Part shown: positions 33,880-45,520 of the stretch, piece by piece
Layout of the letters: each line of letters begins with the position of its first letter
Position numbering within the stretch: the stretch's first letter is position 1
Assembly (NCBI GenBank): GCA_019054805.1
Contig: JAHQIY010000003.1
Location: 6,944,001 to 7,008,000, forward strand
Direction: 5' to 3'
Origin: Brachionus manjavacas
Taxonomy: Eukaryota; Rotifera; Eurotatoria; Ploima; Brachionidae
DNA: 64,000 bases
The notes under the pieces: model-generated
The model's database searches: none
Told to the model about the DNA's origin: nothing
The model's input: only the letters and a program-made list of their open reading frames with translations
Made by a program: the position numbers and the translations under genes

Positions 33880-34880
33880 AAATGAAACAAAAACGTAAAT
33901 AGAATCAACTGGTACTGCTCTATCAGAAGAAACTCAAATAGTGTGGAAAAAGGACCAGCTGGCTCTTTTCATGGCACAAACACAATTTTTACAGACAATT
34001 TGCGAGAAACTGCTGAAACTGAGAAACTGTATTTAACTAGAAAGTATTTCTATTGTCCTGTTGGTGAATGTGTTTGCCCGTTGTAGACATTTGACTTAAA
34101 TACTTTCTTTAGTAAAGAAAGTTATGTCGAAAGGTTTGGCGTTTTGAACTTAACTACTCTAGAAACAAGGAGAACGAAAGGATAATTGATCCAAATGTAT
34201 AAAATGGTAAACATATTAGACTAAATACTTTGATATAAAAAAAACAAGAAACAAACGTCTTTACGTCCAACTGCAAGGTTCCACGATTTTTAAATGAAGA
34301 AATGATTGGTATAAAGCTGCGATCAAAGATATCATTTAATTGGTATAAAAGACTTATATTTAAAAATACTAATATTTAAAATATGGTTTTTGTATTAAAT
34401 TTGCGGTAAAATAATATAGTGGCTTAAAATCTTTTAAATTTTTTTATGATAAATTTTTTTATGATAAATTTTTTTATGAAATAATTAATAATTTTGATTT
34501 TAAGAATCATAACTTAGTTTAATTTTTTGTGTTTGAATTTCATAATGTTGTTGAAATAACTTCTTTTCAAGAAATAAATTTTATTGAATAGTACTATAAG
34601 TTAATATAATTCTTATTTTAAAGTTTAAATCCGAGGACCCGAGGCCCCCATTCCTCTCAACATCGAATCAAATTACCAAAAGCCAACCAGTTCTCCACGA
34701 CACTTTTCTTCCTCTTCAAACATTATTATCATCTTTTAATTAATTATTTACTTACATAATGAATTTTACTGATTAAGTGTACATAACACAGTTACCTTAG
34801 ATGGGATCCTGCTGTTTCCCATCTTCGCAAGTCTAGCTTGCTAGCTTGTTGTAACTTATATTATTATTATTTTTATTAAA
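33880..34880 (+). mobile_element. Older, decayed copy of the ATT-tailed LINE
   Basis: Recognisable pieces include a form of the RGDLIQMFK box (AACGAAAGGATAATTGATCC region, 34160-34200) and the same 3' end, CGCAAGTCTAGCTTGCTAGC then TTATATTATTATTATT (34828-34875). It has drifted to the AT-rich genomic composition and carries many stops, so it is older than its neighbour at 32.9-33.8 kb. The left boundary is uncertain. Confidence 0.55.
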
Positions 34881-35171
34881 CGAAATTGACTTAAAAAAAA
34901 TAAAAATATTTTTATTTTTTTAATTTTGGATTTTACTTTTAACCCTCTAATAAATCAATTGATTTTCATAAAAGTCGATTTAATTATATATCATGGATAG
35001 TTTTCAATTTTTTGAGCACTAAAATAATTTGATAAGTTAAAGGAATAATTTGACTTAAAGCTACATTATCCATTAAAATTATCTTAATTAAACCTTTACA
35101 AAAACTTAAAAGTAATTTTCTATTTTTAATTTTTTCATCATTTAATTTGATTTGATTGCTTTGTAATAAAA
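34881..35171. other. Gene-free stretch
   Basis: Featureless AT-rich DNA. Confidence 0.3.
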
Positions 35172-35432
35172 TTCTTCACCAAAAAGAAATTCAATCGATC
35201 TGTTGACTTTTTTGAATTCGAATTCGAAATCCTCGCTTATTTCAGAAATAAGTTTGTTTTTTAGCTCCCAATATTTGTTTTTATTTAGATTGAGGGATAC
35301 AATTTTTTTATTCGATTCGACATTGCAAAGTTCCTTGTACTTTTCTTGCTTTTATTTGAGTTTTATTTTCCTTGATTGTGATCCAAATGACTTGACGTCT
35401 AAACACAATTTTGTAAAAATATCCGGCATTGT
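35172..35432 (-). pseudogene. Possible gene remnant of unknown family
   Basis: On the minus strand a Met codon opens MPDIFTKLCLDVKSFGSQ, runs to an in-frame TAA, then continues in the same frame as KQEKYKELCNVESNKKIVSL and SEISEDFEFEFKKVNRSIEF before a second stop. The composition is protein-like (charged, helical), unlike the random AT background. One interior stop in 87 codons suggests a recently dead gene, a processed copy or a short intron I misread. No family recognised. Confidence 0.35.
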
Positions 35433-35934
35433 GAATTTTGAAGCAAAAAACAAAAACAATAATTTAAAAATGAAATAACTTTTTTACTAAAAGTCTAAAA
35501 ATAGTTCTGCAAAATGTATCAGCTGGTACAAACTTTGTACCACCCAAATTTAGTCTCTGCAAAAACTCTGCAAGTTTGCAAAGCACTAAAAGTATTAGAA
35601 AATCATTAAAATTAAATTGCAGAGTCAAAATATCCATTATTTTATTTTATTTGAAAATTTTTAACTAAATTAGCTAATCTTAGTTTTAAAATATTTAAAG
35701 AAAAAAAAAATTTCTCAATATGTAAAATTTTTGACAAATTAGATGAATTTGATTAGCAATATTTATTTCTAGGTACGACATTTTATATTAAAGAAATTAT
35801 TAAAAAAATTTTGTCAAAAGTTGTGAAATTATTAAAATTTTCTAGTTTTTTGAAACAATTTCCAAAATTTTGATCAATCTGACGTTTGTGATCTATAATT
35901 TTTTAAAGTTAACTTATTAATTTTTAAATTTTTA
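35433..35934. other. Gene-free stretch
   Basis: Upstream of the possible remnant. No feature seen. Confidence 0.3.
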
Positions 35935-35992
35935 AACTGAAGGAGCTTTAGCTCGGCAGAGATAAGCAAATAAAGAAATAAATAAATAAAAT
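35935..35992 (+). repeat. Detached LINE 3' tail
   Basis: CTGAAGGAGCTTTAGCTCGG followed by CAGAGATAAGCAAATAAAGA. The same tail family as 31.1 kb and the 24.9-27.3 kb LINE. Confidence 0.55.
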
Positions 35993-36654
35993 CGTGTGTT
36001 TACTATGAAAACAAATTTTAGTCAGAAGAAAAGGTCATCTAAAATAACTAATTCTTACTTGATTCTTATAAATAAAAATATGCTTAATAATACCCTGGAA
36101 AAATTAGAACCTTTTGAGATTGAATTTAAAAGAGAGCATTTCTCCTATGGGAAAATTTCAATTTTTCTTGAAATTAAACTTAATATAATTCAATGGCCAA
36201 GTTGAATTTATACTTATTTAATGCTACATCATCTTATTATTATTAAAATTATCCCAAAAAAGCGCTAAGTATACTAAAGTACCATACTAAGTACATACTC
36301 AAAAATGGCTCAGTCATATTCAAGATAAGAAAAAAATTATTTTTTAAATTTAAAGTAAAGATGGCTGATTATTTCGTTTGGAGGAATTCCTATTAAACTT
36401 TATTATCAATTCAATTTTTTTTAAATTTTTATAATTGATACTTTATTAAAAAATAGAGTGCACCTATTTTCAGGTAAGATACGATATGAAAATAAGAATT
36501 ATTAGTACACGTAACTTACATGTAAATAAATTTTTTTTTAATCTTACCTAAAGGAAAAATATTTTTCATGCATGTGTCAATTTTAATTTAAAAAAACTAA
36601 TCAAACAGATAATGATAAAAGATGAAGCTATTCAAAATAGTTCTGAATTTTTTT
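35993..36654. other. Gene-free stretch
   Basis: A short open stretch at 35996-36205 is AT-driven and not protein-like. Nothing supported. Confidence 0.3.
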
Positions 36655-36720
36655 ATTTTATTATTTAATTGTATTCTGTACCGAGCTAATTTTCCTTCAG
36701 ATTAAAAAAAAAAATTGTAA
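36655..36720 (-). repeat. Detached LINE 3' tail
   Basis: On the minus strand it reads CTGAAGGAAAATTAGCTCGG then TACAGAATACAATTAAATAA, the tail of the 24.9-27.3 kb LINE family in the opposite direction to the copy 700 bp to the left. Confidence 0.55.
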
Positions 36721-37123
36721 TAAAATTATAATCAAATAAAAATAAAAAATAAGAATAAAATAAAATTTATTGTAAAATGTAAAATGTTGTAATTTAAAAA
36801 GGTAAATGTTATGAAAGCATTAAAAAATAGATAGAATGAAATAAGAATAGACTGAAACATAGCTATTCATCTGTTATAGTAAATTTTGATAAAACGTGAA
36901 TACCAAAATAAACTGATCCATTATTAAATCTTGAAGAAAATATTAATTTTTTTCTTATTATCAAATTTTACTAAGTAAGTTTTGATATTTACTGATGCAA
37001 CCGTAAATATAAAAAAAAAAACTTGCTATAGTTAAAAACTAAATTTACTTTTCAGAATATTTTGATATAAATATTTCTTAATTAAAATTATGCAAAAAAA
37101 AATAGACAAAATAATTCAATGAA
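36721..37123. other. Gene-free stretch
   Basis: Featureless AT-rich DNA. Confidence 0.3.
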
Positions 37124-37264
37124 ATGTCAATTGGTGGTGGTCAAGGAATGGTAAAATGTAATTGTACATCTCAATTTATTACAGATCGATGCGGTTGTAG
37201 AAAATCACACCTCTTGTGTAATTCCAGATGTCATAGACCAAATACAATTTGCTCCAATAAATAA
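37124..37264 (+). mobile_element. Cys-rich tail of an integrase-type transposon protein
   Basis: A 46-codon frame: a GGGQG start, then CNC...RCGCRKSHLLCNSRCH...ICSNK and stop. The spacing C-x-C...C-x-C-x-K...L-C-x-S-R-C-H...C matches the cysteine-rich C-terminus found after the integrase domain in KRBA2/Ginger-like proteins. No integrase domain is present upstream, so it is a short fossil fragment. It could also be a small free-standing Cys-rich peptide, which I consider less likely. Confidence 0.45.
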
Positions 37265-37399
37265 ACTTTTAATAATAATTAAGCTTTATTTCATTAATTA
37301 CAGATTATTACTATATTTATCTTTTTGACTTCAGTATATTACGAGAAAAATAGAAAAATTTATTTCAAAATTAACCTCTAGTAACGTTATTATAGATAT

Positions 37400-37640
37400 T
37401 AACGTATGGCACTAAATTTCTACTTCACCAAATAATTATTAAATACCTCATCAAAATGAATCACCAAAAAAAAATATAAAAAATGAACCAAATAAATATA
37501 TTTTTCACCAAAACAATTTTATTTCACCAAAAAAATATTATTTTTTCACCAAATTTATTAATTATTTTAAACCAAAAAAATATTTATTTCAACCAAAATA
37601 ATAGTTTTTATCACCAATAATAATACAAATCAAACCATAA
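37400..37640. repeat. Irregular array of the word CACCAAA
   Basis: The word (T)CACCAAA or AACCAAA occurs about ten times in 240 bp, separated by 8-30 bases of pure A/T. Period is irregular. It could be a decayed tandem repeat. It lies between two transposon tails. Confidence 0.5.
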
Positions 37641-37644
37641 ATTA

Positions 37645-37850
37645 TTACTGAACTATCAAGGCTTGTTTTACCTTTGCAGATCTTCCAGGTTTTCTTTTTT
37701 CGCCGATAGGAATATTTTTCGCTGATAATGGTATTTCACATCCAGGAATATTTAGAATTTTTGATACAGCAATCAAGTGTTTCTTGCAAGGAAATTCGCT
37801 AATTGGGCTCTGGTAGGTTTTTCAATGTTTGATTTCTTGCTTAAGCCATT
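37645..37850 (-). mobile_element. Mutator-like transposase C-terminal remnant (SWIM end)
   Basis: On the minus strand: CKKHLIAVSKILNIPGCEIP, then KNIPIGEKRKPGRSAKVKQA and LIVQ-stop. This is the C-K-H end of a SWIM zinc finger followed by the K-R-x-x-G-R-x-x-K-x-K-x-A-L tail usual for Mutator-like (MULE) transposases. The upstream part is broken. A related tail lies at 55.1 kb. Confidence 0.6.
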
Positions 37851-38290
37851 GAGGATTTGAATTGGTTTACTTATTCCAAGATTTTATGTGCTATAATTAT
37901 AATATGTTTGTAAAAACTCATCATTTAGGTGCTTTTAAGTCATTTAATACTAATGGAGAGCGAAAATTACAACTTTTACCATTTATTTTTTTATATTTAA
38001 TTGTTTCATTTTTTTATAATTGTATGTCAACAGTGTATTTTTTTTTAAATAATCGTTTTTAATTAAAATAAAATATTCTAAAGAATTTTATTAGCTTTTA
38101 TTCAGAACCGTACTAAAATACACCGTACTATTATAAAACCTTACTATTATACAGCAAATCAAAATAAACGTATTCTAAAAATAACGTGTAAAAACCAAAA
38201 ATTCACCATATTTTTAAAACATTTCAGAATTATGTCTACCATCAGTACAACCATTTTATATGAATTTAATATCTTGCAAATAAAGTTACT
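37851..38290. other. Gene-free stretch
   Basis: Contains GTACTATTATA words near 38105-38155. No coding sequence supported. Confidence 0.3.
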
Positions 38291-40070
38291 ACCCGAGATT
38301 AAAATTACGCAAAATATTACGCGTAAAAACAAGTGTAAAATCGAGTAAATCAAAGCATAAAATCGCGTTTATTAACTAACTTTCGGTGTCATAGGATCTT
38401 TCATTTAGACGCATTTAAGCACACTGCATCAAATTGCATAGAAACGTCTCATTTTTTACCTAAAATTAACTAAAAAATACCCGTTATATCGAGATTATAA
38501 AAAAAATATTATTTTTTCATATTAATAAAAAATTAATAAAAAAATTATGAGTGTAACTATGTTGGCGAATTTATTAAAAAAGAAATAGATTATAAAAACA
38601 ATATACAGCAAGAGATTTTTTTTTTTTCTTAAATTAAAAGTTGAATTAATTAATTAATGTAAAGTCAAATAAAAATATAAATTGTAAATATAAATAAAAA
38701 TTGGTTGCCCTAGAAAATTTAAAGTCTGATTAACAAAAAAATTCACAAAACTATTAACAAATTGAGCGATTCTTAATATCACACTGACTTCCATTGTAAT
38801 GCTTTTTTTAGTGATGTTATTGAATGTTCTTGTTTATTTGTTTCTGAGTCAGCTGGCTAATCGTAGGGCGGCCAGTTAGGTAGCTTTTAGATTTCCACCT
38901 TTGTTGCTGAGAAATTTAACTGTCAAAATCCGTGTTTTATCAGCTTTCTCACTATCTTATTTATTCGTTAGATTACGTTTTGGTTTTAATCGAATTTTGT
39001 ACAAGATTGGTCAAAAAAAAAAATTTAAATAAAAGTTGAATTGTGGAAAAGTGAAAATGTTAAAAAAATGAATATTGACATGTCGCTATCGAATTATATG
39101 AAAATTTAACGGTCATTTTCGTCTTTAAATTTTATGTTAGTTGATTGATTAATGTTATAAAAAGGGAATGCTAGTTTTAATTGGTAGCTTAACATGTCAA
39201 TACATGAAAAGTTTTAATCAATAAATCAATTACGATTTTACTTATATCAACTATCAAGGATTGTCTTTTTAATTGGATGTATCAGCATGCTCAATAAAAA
39301 CTTTAATCCAATTATTTTTCCATTCATGAAGAACTTTTAACATCCTACATTTAATTATAATAAATTAAAAACGCTTAAAGAGATCAACTCTATCCGGATA
39401 CCTCCACTATGAATTTTTTGCCAGTAAAATACCATATTCGCCAGTCTATTAAAAAATTGTCAGATTAAAACTAAATTTTCTTTTATGAATCTTTTATCAA
39501 ATAATAAATTTAGAGAAACCTTTAATTACGCTTCCTTCTTATTTTGTTTTATTTTTTGTTAATTTACAATGAATAAAAAAAGCATCATTTCAATAATTCT
39601 TAAAATATTATTTAAATCACTAAAAACCATTCATGAACATGATTGTTTTTTTTTTAATTATATTTTTTCAAAATATCAATCAAAATAATCAATCTTTCAT
39701 TATTTTTTGCTGAAAAATATTGGAGTCTTATTTTGTGGCGTAAATACATATAACTCTACTTTTCTTGCATAAACAAAGAATAGGACGATGCGTTAATACA
39801 CAAATAATTTTTAAATCTAATAATATAATTTTTAAAAATATTTTTTTTATGCTTTCACAAATAATAAAATATTTTAGATTTCGTATGAAATCAACTTTTT
39901 TGATTATTTATTTGTATTTTGAACTTTTGCCATTAATTTTATAAATTCTTAAATAAACGCGTTAAAAACGCTGTTTTGTTAAAGATTATTACGCGTTTAT
40001 GCATAAAAACAGGCGTTTATTTGTTGATGCGTTTTTTTGCGTGAATTTTTGCGTTATTTAAATCCCGGGT
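38291..40070. mobile_element. Non-autonomous 1.8-kb element with long terminal inverted repeats
   Basis: The left end reads ACCCGAGATTAAAATTACGC, and the right end inverted reads ACCCGGGATTTAAATAACGC. Similarity continues inward for about 80-100 bp through words rich in ACGCGTAAA and GCGTTTAT, unusual CpG content for this genome. The inside has no long frame, so it is probably an internally deleted or MITE-like derivative. No target duplication is obvious (flanks AGTTACT and ATATATT). The superfamily is not assigned. Confidence 0.6.
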
Positions 40071-40854
40071 ATATATTATTCAAAAGATGTACATTTTTTT
40101 AATATTTAAAGTTTAATCAAAAAATTATCTTTTATTTATCCTTGCTTGTGAGCCCCAATTATTGGCGTGGCAATTATAAGATGTTATTTTCTAATAGAGT
40201 TACTAAAAATTGAAAGCACATCAATAGATGAGTATATAATAAAATATTTAAAATTTTTTTTTTTCAATTTAATAAAAATTAGTGTGCAACTGGTATATAG
40301 CTGAGCACATTTTAAATATAAACTCTTAGGTATAATTTGACTTATAATTTTACAATCAATAGGTCTAGGTACGCAATCGTGTAAAACTTCTTTTCCAGCT
40401 AGAGCATATTTTTTTTAGATTTCAAAATTATTGCCAACCATTTTGGCTCACCTATAAAATCAATCATTTTCGAATGCATTAAAAAATTCGATTAAACATT
40501 TATTTTTTAATTCGCTTTCATATCTATGAATATAATTTGCACCCAAAAAAACGGACAAGTTTAGTCGACCCTTTTTGTTACTTCTTTTCTTTTCCCACAA
40601 AATTAACTAAAATAATATTTTTTGATGGCATTCAATGTCTATTTTCTATTCAGATTTTGATAAATATCGTTAAAGAGAGAATTGGTTGAGGTAGAAAAAA
40701 GCATGTAATTAATTTAACAAATTTTACTAATATAAAATGAGAAAAATACATTAATTATAAAAATCAAAAAGAGAAAAAACATTTTAAAAGTTAAAAAAAA
40801 CTTAAATAATAAAAATGAGACGAAAATATAAATTGAATGCAAATCTCTATATGA
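40071..40854. other. Gene-free stretch
   Basis: No feature supported. Confidence 0.3.
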
Positions 40855-41046
40855 ATGTCAAATGCACTTGCTTGTCAAAATCTTTATGGTTACAGACTTC
40901 GTCAAGCTTTAGATATTCATTCTACTAATCAGCAACAATTGATATTAAGAGGAATTCCGAACTGTTTCAAAGAAGATTTAGAAAATTGTTTATTGCAAGA
41001 TATCAAGAAACCATTCCATTTCTGGCAAAAAATCTTTTGTAAATAA
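40855..41046 (+). CDS. Short unidentified frame
   Basis: 63 codons starting MSNALACQNLYGYRLRQALD and ending PFHFWQKIFCK. Composition is protein-like, with balanced charged and aromatic residues. No signal peptide, splice partner or family was recognised. It may be an isolated exon or a transposon scrap. Confidence 0.25.
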   Translation: MSNALACQNLYGYRLRQALDIHSTNQQQLILRGIPNCFKEDLENCLLQDIKKPFHFWQKIFCK

Positions 41047-41204
41047 ACCCTAAGCAGGTCAAAAGTGAATAACTGGTCTTTGCTAAAAAAATGATTAATG
41101 AAGAAATTAAAAAAGTGGGATTTTGAATTTTAGTATTTATTAAATTGACATTATATTTTTTTAAAACCAAAATTTCTCTTTAATTAAATTTAATTTTTTT
41201 CTTT

Positions 41205-41245
41205 TCATATGTTTCGTTCTACCTGTCTTCAGAAAATCATTATTA
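41205..41245. repeat. Short dispersed repeat, second copy
   Basis: ATATGTTTCGTTCTACCTGT followed by CTTCAG. Matches 8372-8412. On the minus strand it reads CTGAAGACAGGTAGAACGAA. Confidence 0.45.
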
Positions 41246-41474
41246 AACAGATAAAATTCGAATGATGCTTAGCCATTTTGTTTGAAAAATCCAATTTTAA
41301 TTTTCTATAACTATGTTGAATTTTTTGTAGTTGTAAATATTAAATTTTTTTCTGAAATTTCTATGGGACAAATTCATGATCTTCATAATCTTTATTTATA
41401 ATTTTGATATATTCTTTAAAATTATTGAAAAATCTGATTTATTTTTAATTCTTTTCAATTTGCATTCATTGACC

Positions 41475-43621
41475 ATGTTCCCATTCTGTGTGCTAAAAAA
41501 AGAGACCACTTGTTTAGAAAACGAGTATTACCAATTAATAATAGATCAACAAAAACTAATTCTAGAAATTGACAATGCAAGTGCCGAAGTTTTTGCAAAA
41601 AAATTCTTTGATTTAATAAATCGATTTCTAATAAATGACTATTTTGTCCACAAAATATGGACTAATCAAGTAACCATGGATTTTTTCAGCTTTTGACTTC
41701 TAATAAAAATAATTCTTAGATAATCAGCACTAATTTTTTAACTATGATTGAGTATTTAATGAAGTTAGAGTCAATTGAAATTGAGGTAAAAAATAATTTA
41801 TATATAAAAAATTCTCGACTAATCTTCTTAATCAGATTCAAGAAAAAACAATTGTCATGTTTTTAAAATTAATTAATTTGAAGAGTTGCAGAGAAAAAAT
41901 TGCTTTATTCCCGGAATGGTTAAAAGTCGATCTTACTAATCTATTCATAAAAATAAATGAGAAATTAAGATATATATACGAAAAACAATCTATCATCAAA
42001 ACTGATAGCTATTTAAAAAATAATCTAGTTGACACTATTTTTTTGCGTATGACTCTAACTGGCAATTTGGAAGAAGTTGAACGGACTGGTTGGCTTATCT
42101 ATTCGTTTAGATTTTTAAATTATATTCTAGATGAGTTTAATGCTGATAAAATTGCCCAGGTATTTTTGAAATTTCAATTTTTTAGAATAAATTTTTAAAA
42201 TTATTTTTCAAGATTTTGAATGAATTTTTTGGTAACAAGATTTTTAATTTTGAAATAACAATTGAGCACCAAACAATTTTTATGCTGAGTAGTGAAATAT
42301 TTTTCAAACTATTCAAGAATTTTTTGACCTTTGTAGCAAAAAAAAATTCAGATTTGGTTTCCAACTTTCTAAATGCACTGCTCCTGTTTCCTTTTGGTCT
42401 TTGTAATTTATCCAAGTTAGCTTTTTTCAAATTTTTTGATATTTTTCTTGCATTATTTGACTCCCTGATCGAAAATTTTTCCAAAATTAAAATTTCAGCT
42501 GAAATAATTCAATTGACCAAGCAAACATCTCAGGTAATCTTCATGTTAAATTTTAGATTTCGCTAAAAAAAATTTTAAAAAGACCCTAATTTTGTTCGAT
42601 TATGACTTTGATGATGCATTTTTGTTCGAGCAAAATTTGCAAAATTTAACCGATCTTTCGGCTAAGCTAATTATACAAACAAAAGATTACAATCTGAATG
42701 AAGATTATGTCATTGATTTTATTGAAATTGCCTATATAATTCTAAGTATGATTTTAAAATATCTGGCAAATAAAAAATCTAATCATTTCAGAACCACGTT
42801 CGAATTTCATGTACTTTTATACCAAATTTTGGAAAGATGTATCAAAAATTTGGGAACAGACATTATTTAGCAAAAAAGTAGCTTTTTTTTCAAATTTAAT
42901 ATTTCTATTTATTCGTTTCTTAGGGTCGAGTTGCTTTACAAATTCTGCCTTTTTTTTTAAATCTAAAAATAAATGATGACATGTTAAATTTATTCACAAG
43001 TTCATTATATAAATATTTAGAAATAAATGTAATTTTCTAATTATATATTAGAAAAATTGTTTAATATTCGTTTGTGTTTAGAGTATTACAATTCATGAAA
43101 ACTTCGATATATCATTTCAAAGTTCACTAGTTATTTATCTAAATAAAAGTGATAAAATTAAAGACGAGATAATTTTAAATCAAATGAGACAAATTGTCGA
43201 GAAATATTTCAAAATTGGAAAATCAATGATGTATACTCAGTGGGTAAAAAGCTTTAGCTTTCTAATAAACCAGATTCTTCTCCATAAATACTCATTTATA
43301 TTTTGTGATGGTTATTAATAATAATATTATTTTTTGAAATTTTTATTTAAATAATTCAATTAAGGTCTTCTACTTAAATTTTTTGTTGATATGATAACAT
43401 CCAAAATGAAACTTACAAGTCTGATAGCTTTTAAAGACAAAGAAAATTTATATTTTGAAGAACAAAGTATTTTTTATGAAAATTTTGTTCGTATCTTCAA
43501 GAATAGTTTCAATTGGGAATTGAAGTATGAAATTATTGAATTTGTTGAATTATATTCTAATTTGAGCAGATCCAAAGCGACCAAATTAAATTGTCAGAAA
43601 ATGATTGATAACCTCACATAA
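41475..43621 (+). CDS. Unidentified large helical protein, eight exons
   Basis: Exons: 41475-41669, 41720-41785, 41836-42159, 42213-42533, 42583-about 42867, 42924-43028, 43082-43310 and 43365-43621. Junctions are phase 0 except the last (phase 1). It is about 590 residues, starting MFPFCVLKKETTCLENEYYQ. It consists of Leu/Ile/Phe-rich amphipathic helices, suggesting a HEAT/ARM-like scaffold, with no catalytic motif, signal or membrane segment. I do not recognise the family; a vague likeness to BRAT1 near the end (NSFNWELKYEIIEFVEL) is not enough. The odd point is the end of exon 5: the frame meets TAG at 42868 and no good in-frame donor lies before it except CAT|GTACTT near 42808, so either that donor is used or the copy has a disabling change. 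The other seven exons join cleanly. Confidence 0.6.
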
Positions 43622-44194
43622 CGTTAAAATATGTGAAAATTTTTTGTTACGTTTCAAACTTTTCCATATAATTTGTTAATAAAATGTTTAAATTTAAAAA
43701 TTTAAAAATTTTTTGAAATTATTTATTTTAAATAAAATTGAGGTAATATTTTAATATAATTTGGTCATATTTTGGGTCTAGTCTATACTATTACCAGATG
43801 ATAACATTATATGCTATCATTGGATACCATATCTGTTTAGTGATCAGTCTAATAACAATTTTGCTATCAGCATTTTATGTTGTCATAAATAAAAAATAAA
43901 AATTAACCTACGATAACTAAAAATATTCTAAGATAACATTACAGTTGAAATAAAAAAAAAAAATTTTTCTTTTTTTCAATAATTTGGTTAAAAAAGTTAT
44001 GGAAAATTATAAATAATTTACAATCATAACAATTTTTTTTATTTTAGATTAAAAATCATGTACAAATTTATTTTATTGTTTTAATCATTTTAGTGCTAAA
44101 TAAAAAAATATTAAAATTTTCTTTTTTTTTAAATGACACCACATTAATAGCATAACTTTAATATGGCTCGAATTTTTTTTTTAATTTTGAAAAA
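43622..44194. other. Gene-free stretch
   Basis: A patch at 43770-43880 has several GATAAC/GCTATC inverted words (for example GATAACATTATATGCTATC) but no clear element ends. Confidence 0.35.
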
Positions 44195-44290
44195 GTGATA
44201 TGTTTTGTAGATGATCAACTCAATGCAGTTGCCTCTGTGTCAGATCGAAGTCGTTGCTCAAAAAGGTACTTGAAAAGAAGATATATGCAA
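44195..44290 (+). mobile_element. Partial copy of the tRNA-derived SINE body
   Basis: CCTCTGTGTCAGATCGAAG followed by TCGTTGCTCAAAAAGGTAC corresponds to the end of the SINE at 62.9-63.15 kb (CCCCTGTGTCATATCGGAGCC GTTGCT region). The tRNA-like head is missing. Confidence 0.5.
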
Positions 44291-44403
44291 CCCCATAATC
44301 CACTAAACTTTAGTGTAATAGAAAAAGGAAAATTATTAAGTGAATCAGGCAGCTTTCAAAACTTTACTTTTAAAATTTTCAATAAAAACTGAGTCATCCA
44401 CCG

Positions 44404-44484
44404 GTCAGTCAAATATTTTTGCAGGCTACTTTTGGGACCGTTTAGTTTAAATTTAAACGGACGGTCCAGAAAATATACTGACAA
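44404..44484. repeat. Compact fold-back element
   Basis: Outer arms: GTCAGTCAAATATTTT on the left against GTCAGTATATTTT inverted on the right. Centre: GGACCGTTTAGTTTAAATTT and onward to AAACGGACGGTCC, itself a palindrome. About 80 bp in all, able to form one long hairpin. It stands out by its GC-bearing stems in AT-rich DNA. Confidence 0.55.
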
Positions 44485-45520
44485 AGTTTTTTAGTTTCAA
44501 AATTTAATTAAATTATTTATAGATATTGTAAATTAATTATTAATCATTATATAAATTAAATTAGTTCATCTATTGTTGACATTAGATAGGAAAAGAATAA
44601 ATTTTTCACTCATCAAAAGAAAAATTTAATGTCATAAATTAAAAAATAATTTATTAAATAAAGATTAAATATAAAAAAATAAAATAAAATTAATAAATAC
44701 CAAATTATTTTAGCTATAAAAAATAAATTTTTTTTTTCACATTTTATTAATCTAATTTTATTTATATTAACCAACTCTTGATATGAAGAAACGTAAAGGT
44801 TTTTATTGCCCGAATGGTTGTAACAAAAAAAAATAATTTCTATTTTTCCTAAAAAAAGTATGGTTTAATCAATTTAATTATATTTTTATCTTATTAGGTA
44901 AATTTCAACTAATTTTGTTCTACTTTTACTATAATAGTTCTTTTTTTATTATATAGTTCTAAAATTAACAATTTACTTCTATTTTTTATAATATTATTTG
45001 ATTAAATTTATTTATTTCATTTCATTTTAACGCCGATTCTGACGATGTAGTTGGATTAAAATGATGTTTGAAAATTAATAAAATTAATTTATCTCCGAAA
45101 ACTTTAGAAATTAAAAAAATATACCAAAATTTCATGCTGAATTTCTATTGAATCATTGATATAGTGTGGTATTTAAATAATGGAAAATCTTTTTTTAATT
45201 GAGCTTGTGATTATAAGGGTTGTTAATTTTTGTTGTTGAAAAAATATATTTCACTATCCAAATTAATTTATCACTAGTTTGTTGATCAATAATATAAAAC
45301 TTGTTGAAGATTATTAAACAGATTATAAAAAGAATTCATTTAGAAAACAAAATTTTTATTATTTATTTTGAAAAAATTAAAATAAGCTTGGACTTTGAAA
45401 TAGAAAATGGTATTTTATTTAGTAGATATTTTAAAAGCTAACACCAATAATTTAAATAAATCATCACCAGTTAATTAATTAATAAAATTTTATTAAAAAA
45501 ATCTAGAATAAAATTATACA
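44485..45520. other. Gene-free stretch
   Basis: Very AT-rich. The right end is the 3' flank of the first LPY-motif paralogue. Confidence 0.35.

Noticed and set aside
35203-35478. Plus-strand 91-codon frame
   Set aside because: Phe/Leu/Ser-rich translation opposite a more protein-like minus-strand frame.
37500-37640. CRISPR-like repeat array
   Set aside because: Animal genome, irregular spacing, seven-base word and low-complexity spacers.
41475-43621. Identification as BRAT1
   Set aside because: Only one short stretch looks similar and the order of the rest could not be aligned by eye.
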